DNA of 64,000 bases from Arthrobacter_E sp041360795 (GTDB taxonomy: Bacteria > Actinomycetota > Actinomycetes > Actinomycetales > Micrococcaceae). Positions 60,730 through 64,000 of this stretch are shown piece by piece; the stretch's first letter is position 1; each line of letters begins with the position of its first letter. Position numbers and translations under genes: made by a program. The notes below the pieces were generated by a model. The model was not told the DNA's origin and did no database searches. It saw only the letters and a program-made list of their open reading frames with translations. The stretch covers positions 124,001 through 188,000 of the forward strand of contig NZ_JBFUPW010000002.1 of the NCBI RefSeq assembly GCF_041360795.1, given 5' to 3'.

Positions 60730-61359
60730 TCAGAGGCCGGCGGACAGCCTCCGGAAGGCCTCGACCGCGAGCGACGACGCCGGGTGGCCGGGCTCGCCGT
60801 CGCCGTCCCCGGGGGTGGGGGTCACGTCCGCCGCCCAGGCTTCCAGCCCCACCCGGACGGCCGCGGTGGCCGCGGTGGCGTGGAGTCTGAGGAGCAGACT
60901 GTTCGCGGCGCCGAACCGGTCCGCCATGACGGCCAGGAGTTCGCGCTCCGAACGGGCGTTCACCACGGCCCACACCCCGGCCAGCTCAGCATCCTCCTCA
61001 GCGGCGATCAGGAGATTGCGCACGAGCTCCATCCCGTCCGCGGTTTCCCGGTCCTGAGGCGTGAGCGCATGGCGGATCGCCGCCGTCACGGCTTCTTTGC
61101 CGTCCGACCCTGCGGGCACGGCGCGCAACGCGTCCTGCCAACGTTCGGCCCCGATCTCCAGGAGCGGCGCGATGGCCTCTTCCTTGGTGCGGAAGTAGCG
61201 GTAGAAGGTGCGCAGGGAGATGGCGGCGCGCGCGGCGATCTCCTCGGCCGTGGTGGCCACGACCCCCTGCGCGGTGAAGAGCTCGGCCGCGGCGGCGGCG
61301 AGTTCCCTCCGGGTCTGGGCGCGACGGCGCTCCCTCAGGCTGGGCTGTTCTGTTTCCAC
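60730..61359 (-). CDS. TetR-family regulator
   Basis: The 209-residue protein has a helix-turn-helix segment TTAEEIAARAAISLRTFYRYFRTKEEAI and a helical ligand domain. GTG at 61359 is the first plausible start. It is divergent from the SDR gene, and an inverted repeat lies in the 162-bp gap between them. It likely represses itself and the SDR gene. Confidence 0.88.
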   Translation of the reverse strand: METEQPSLRERRRAQTRRELAAAAAELFTAQGVVATTAEEIAARAAISLRTFYRYFRTKEEAIAPLLEIGAERWQDALRAVPAGSDGKEAVTAAIRHALTPQDRETADGMELVRNLLIAAEEDAELAGVWAVVNARSERELLAVMADRFGAANSLLLRLHATAATAAVRVGLEAWAADVTPTPGDGDGEPGHPASSLAVEAFRRLSAGL

Positions 61360-61407
61360 CCCGTGATCGTAACCCAGCAACCCGAATGTCGGCACGCAAT
61401 GCCGTAT

Positions 61408-61422
61408 TGGCACGACGTGCCA
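61408..61422. promoter_or_regulatory. TetR operator candidate between divergent tetR and SDR genes
   Basis: TGGCAC-GAC-GTGCCA is a perfect inverted repeat; a related GGCA-CGCAA-TGCC lies 16 bp to the left. Both are in the shared promoter region. Confidence 0.6.
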
Positions 61423-61521
61423 CAAAGCGTATGCTGACAGGACAGGGCCGGGCTGAGCCGCCCCGCCCACCCAGCGGCGACCGGCGCCCATTTCCCGGCC
61501 GCCCGGACCGAAAGGAACATC

Positions 61522-62307
61522 ATGCTTCGTTATGCAGACCGCCGAGCCCTCGTCACCGGTGGCGGTTCTGGCATCGGACAAGCGACCGTGCTGCGCATGC
61601 TCTCCGAAGGCGGCGCCGTCGTCGCCGCCGATGTGAGCGAGGCCGGTCTGGCCGACACCGTGGCCAAGGCCGGCGACGCCGCCCCGCGCCTGAAGACCGT
61701 GGTCATGAACATCGCCGACGAGGCCTCGGTCAAGGCCGGCGTCTCCGAGGCCGTCGAGTTCCTGGGAGGCCTCGATGCTCTCGTCAACGCGGCAGGGGTC
61801 CTGCGCTCCTCCCACACGGAGCAGACCACCCTCGAATCCTTCGAGCAGGTCATCCGCGTCAACCTGGTCGGCACGTTCCTGGTGATCCGGGAGGCGATCC
61901 CCGCGCTCAAGGAGGGCACGGGTGCGGCCGTGGTGAACTTCAGTTCCACCTCCGCCGCCTTTGCGCACCCCTATATGGCGGCGTACGCGGCCAGCAAGGG
62001 CGGTGTGCAGTCCATGACCCATGCTCTCGCCGCGGAGTATGCTTCGGCGGGCATCCGCTTCACCGCGGTCCAGCCGGGCTCGATCTCCTCCGGCATGACC
62101 GACGGCAGCGGCCAGAGCCGTCAGAGCGTGGGCCCCGGCCTTCCGGAGGACGCCGACATGCGCCTCTTCCTGAAGCTCTCCCCCGCACTCGGCGAGGGCT
62201 TCGCGGGCCCCGAGACGGTGGCCGGCGTGGTCGCGATGCTCGCGAGCGAGGACGGCGCCTTCATCACGGGCACCGAGATCCGGATCGACGGCGGCACGCA
62301 CTTCTGA
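61522..62307 (+). CDS. Short-chain dehydrogenase/reductase
   Basis: The 261-residue classical SDR has TGGGSGIGQATV for NAD(P), NAAGVL, the catalytic Ser in FSSTSAAFAHPYMAAYAASKGG, and YxxxK (YAASK). It is probably controlled by the divergent TetR. The substrate is unknown; hydroxyl oxidation of a steroid, terpene or alcohol is typical. GAAAGGAAC lies before the ATG. Confidence 0.88.
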   Translation: MLRYADRRALVTGGGSGIGQATVLRMLSEGGAVVAADVSEAGLADTVAKAGDAAPRLKTVVMNIADEASVKAGVSEAVEFLGGLDALVNAAGVLRSSHTEQTTLESFEQVIRVNLVGTFLVIREAIPALKEGTGAAVVNFSSTSAAFAHPYMAAYAASKGGVQSMTHALAAEYASAGIRFTAVQPGSISSGMTDGSGQSRQSVGPGLPEDADMRLFLKLSPALGEGFAGPETVAGVVAMLASEDGAFITGTEIRIDGGTHF

Positions 62308-62343
62308 GGCCCGCACCCTCCGCGAGGGCACGCCCCTCGGCCT

Positions 62344-62400
62344 TGCGTGCTCAGTTGTTGCGGGTGTTCGTCGGAAACACCCGCAACAACTGAGCACGCA
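62344..62400. repeat. 25-bp perfect inverted repeat between convergent genes
   Basis: TGCGTGCTCAGTTGTTGCGG onward (62344-62368) pairs perfectly with 62376-62400 around a 7-base loop. It may act as terminator for both the SDR and YibE/F-type genes, but it is longer than normal and has no T-run. It could be a dispersed palindromic element. Confidence 0.8.
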
Positions 62401-62422
62401 ACAGGCCGGGCCGGTACGGGGG

Positions 62423-63811
62423 CTAGCCTTCCAGGGCGCGGCGTTCGCGGCGCGTGAGGGGCTGTTCGGCGTCGACGGCGTGGCGGTGCAGATTGGTCGC
62501 CTTGACCACGAGCACCGCCACGAGCGTCGTGAGCGGGATGGCGAGGACCAGGCCGATCGAGCCGATCAAGGTGCGCACCACTTCCTCGGCCAGCTCGGCG
62601 CTCGTCAGGGTGTCCAGGAACGGCCGTTCGTAGAGCATCACGATGATCAAAACCGGCAGCGCGGCGCCCGCATAGGCGAAGGCGATCGTGTAGACGGTGG
62701 ACGCGATGTGGTCCCGCCCGATCCGCATGGCCGAGGCGAACAGCTTGGGCGCCGAGGTGCCGGGAGAGAATTCGTAGAGCTCCCAGACGGCGGACGCCTG
62801 GGTGATGGTCACATCGTTGAGCGCGCCCAGGCTCGCCACGATGAGGCCGCACAGGATGACACTCGAGATCGAAATGGTCCCGCTCGTGTTGACCAGGGTG
62901 GACGCCTCGTGGCTGCCGATGCCCAGGAGCTTGGCGGCATCGGTCGCCCACAGTGCCAGGCCGGCGGTGACGAGCAGACCGAAGATCGTGCCGAGGAGCG
63001 CGGTGGAGGTTCTGGCCGAGAAACCGTGGGCGAAGTACAGCACCGCGATCAGGATGGCCGTCGACGCCGTGAGCGCGAGCGGCATGGCGGGCTTGCCGTC
63101 CACGAGACCCGGCAACAGGAAGAACGCAAGCACCAGATACGCCACGCCCAGCCCGAGCAGGGCGCGGAAACCCCGCCAGCGCGCCACCAGGATCACCACG
63201 GCCGCGTACAGCACGGCGAGGATCGCGATGGGCGCCGAGCGGACGAAGTCCACGAACACATAGGCCGGCGCATGCCCGGCCGACGCCCCCTGCACCTGCG
63301 AAAGGTTCAGGTAGCGGATGCCGTCACCGGGGTGGACGGAATCCGAGGCGGACACCTCCGGGTTGAACACCACCTGGACCGGCGAACCGCCGGCGTCCGG
63401 CTGCGTCACCGCCCAGAAGCAGGACGTCAGACGGCTGGCGCCGGGGGTGGAGCCGCTTTGGCCGGAGCCCTGGGAAGGGCTCGGCGAGGGACTCTGTCCC
63501 GAGCCTCCCTGCCCTGAATCCTGCTGCGCATCGGGGGAATTCCCGGAGCAGGACGCCTTGGTGACGCTCATGACCTTGCCCGTGTCGAAGCTGACCCCGG
63601 GCGCCGTCGAATACGGCGAGCTCAGGCGCAGGTCCTCATGCTTGCCGGAAGGCCACAGGAGCACCATGCCCAGCACCGTGAGCAGGGCGACCGGCCCCAG
63701 GATGGCGGCCAGGATCCACCCGGCCCGCCGCCGTGCCGCCGCCGCTTCCGCGGACGGCGCCACGCCGTCGTCGTGCGAGTGGCCCCCGCCGTGTGAATGT
63801 CCGGCACCCAT
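62423..63811 (-). CDS. YibE/F-like membrane protein
   Basis: The 462-residue protein has a His-rich N-terminus (MGAGHSHGGGHSHDDG), one helix at about 30-52 and a Ser/Gly/Pro/Gln-rich extracytoplasmic linker (about 90-125). About seven to eight membrane helices follow with ILCGLIVASLGALNDVTITQASAV, the YibE/F family signature. Function in the family is unknown; the His-rich end suggests metal binding. The acidic C-terminus ends with EQPLTRRERRALEG. Confidence 0.9.
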   Translation of the reverse strand: MGAGHSHGGGHSHDDGVAPSAEAAAARRRAGWILAAILGPVALLTVLGMVLLWPSGKHEDLRLSSPYSTAPGVSFDTGKVMSVTKASCSGNSPDAQQDSGQGGSGQSPSPSPSQGSGQSGSTPGASRLTSCFWAVTQPDAGGSPVQVVFNPEVSASDSVHPGDGIRYLNLSQVQGASAGHAPAYVFVDFVRSAPIAILAVLYAAVVILVARWRGFRALLGLGVAYLVLAFFLLPGLVDGKPAMPLALTASTAILIAVLYFAHGFSARTSTALLGTIFGLLVTAGLALWATDAAKLLGIGSHEASTLVNTSGTISISSVILCGLIVASLGALNDVTITQASAVWELYEFSPGTSAPKLFASAMRIGRDHIASTVYTIAFAYAGAALPVLIIVMLYERPFLDTLTSAELAEEVVRTLIGSIGLVLAIPLTTLVAVLVVKATNLHRHAVDAEQPLTRRERRALEG

Positions 63812-63841
63812 GGGTCCGCTCCGCTCCTGTCGGTTCCGCCG

Positions 63842-64000
63842 TTACTTGTCGCTGACCACCAGGACGTCCGCACCCAGCTGCCGGGCCCCGCCCGACTCCA
63901 GGAGGGGCTCGACGGCGGCGCGCAACGCCGTCATCGAATCGTCCACTTCCAGCACCACGGGGTGCTGGTAGGCGATGAGGGAGAGAAGGTCACGGACCGC
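63842..64000 (-). CDS. C-terminal fragment of an unrecognised protein
   Basis: The reading frame is open from the window edge to a TAA at 63842, giving 52 residues ending GADVLVVSDK. It starts outside the window. It contains the segment YQHPVVLEVDDSMTALRAAV, which looks like a soluble alpha/beta protein. No family assigned. It precedes the YibE/F-type gene by 30 bp on the same strand. Confidence 0.6.
   Translation of the reverse strand, partial: AVRDLLSLIAYQHPVVLEVDDSMTALRAAVEPLLESGGARQLGADVLVVSDK

Noticed and set aside
60730..62397. Extended TetR reading into the SDR gene
   Set aside because: The extra N-terminal part is antisense of the SDR gene; the helix-turn-helix start is reached at GTG 61359.

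Overview
The window is GC-rich (visibly around two thirds G+C) actinobacterial chromosome. Protein-level resemblance points to a Micrococcaceae relative (Arthrobacter type). The reasons are the rpsB-tsf-pyrH-frr-cdsA order, the dgt-dnaG-tRNA-Asn order, GTG/TTG starts, candidate leaderless starts, a HemD-winged-helix fusion and an assimilatory nas/nir cluster. No rRNA, CRISPR array, intact insertion sequence or prophage was seen.

Left part (1-17.8 kb). Two sodium:solute symporter/small-membrane-subunit pairs lie back to back around a LytS/LytTR-type two-component system, with a CRP/GlxR-like site between the divergent units. The translation/lipid operon rpsB-tsf-pyrH-frr-cdsA-DivIVA repeat protein follows on the minus strand. 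Next come an M23-like protein, an ACX4-like acyl-CoA dehydrogenase behind a perfect 16-bp palindrome, an orphan ATP-grasp enzyme, a NylB-family (6-aminohexanoate-dimer hydrolase type) serine hydrolase, an NAD(P)-binding protein and a second beta-lactamase-fold hydrolase.

Middle (17.9-37.4 kb). A stress-type cluster runs from 18 to 23.3 kb: KGG protein, two SRPBCC paralogues, a MarR regulator, an SDR, a DUF6328-like membrane protein, a Rho-N/SAP-like protein, Dps and a mini-GNAT protein. A TetR/DHA2 efflux pair, a VOC protein and an alpha/beta hydrolase follow. From 27.3 to 31.0 kb there is a lower-GC segment next to a CAT-anticodon tRNA. It carries gene remnants, a LapA-domain protein, a variant lipid kinase, an FMN-fold protein and a 57-residue microprotein. 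Then come a GT4 glycosyltransferase, a DMT transporter, a CDP-alcohol phosphatidyltransferase, a holin-superfamily membrane protein, a Bcr/CflA exporter and a GNAT protein.

Nitrate region (37.4-50.9 kb). Two identical 169-bp copies of a tRNA-Asn gene plus its terminator flank narK, nasC, an FAD electron-transfer subunit, a divergent nirD, nirB, a SUMT, a HemD-wHTH fusion and a TetR/MFS pair. Together these genes cover nitrate import, reduction to ammonium and siroheme supply. GlnR-like boxes precede narK and possibly nirB.

Right part (50.9-64 kb). dnaG and dgt are followed by a GNAT-AAA+ fusion protein, an ABC-2 exporter with a NarL-type two-component system, a tRNA-dihydrouridine synthase, a TetR/SDR pair, a 25-bp perfect hairpin, a YibE/F-like membrane protein and an unrecognised partial gene at the edge.
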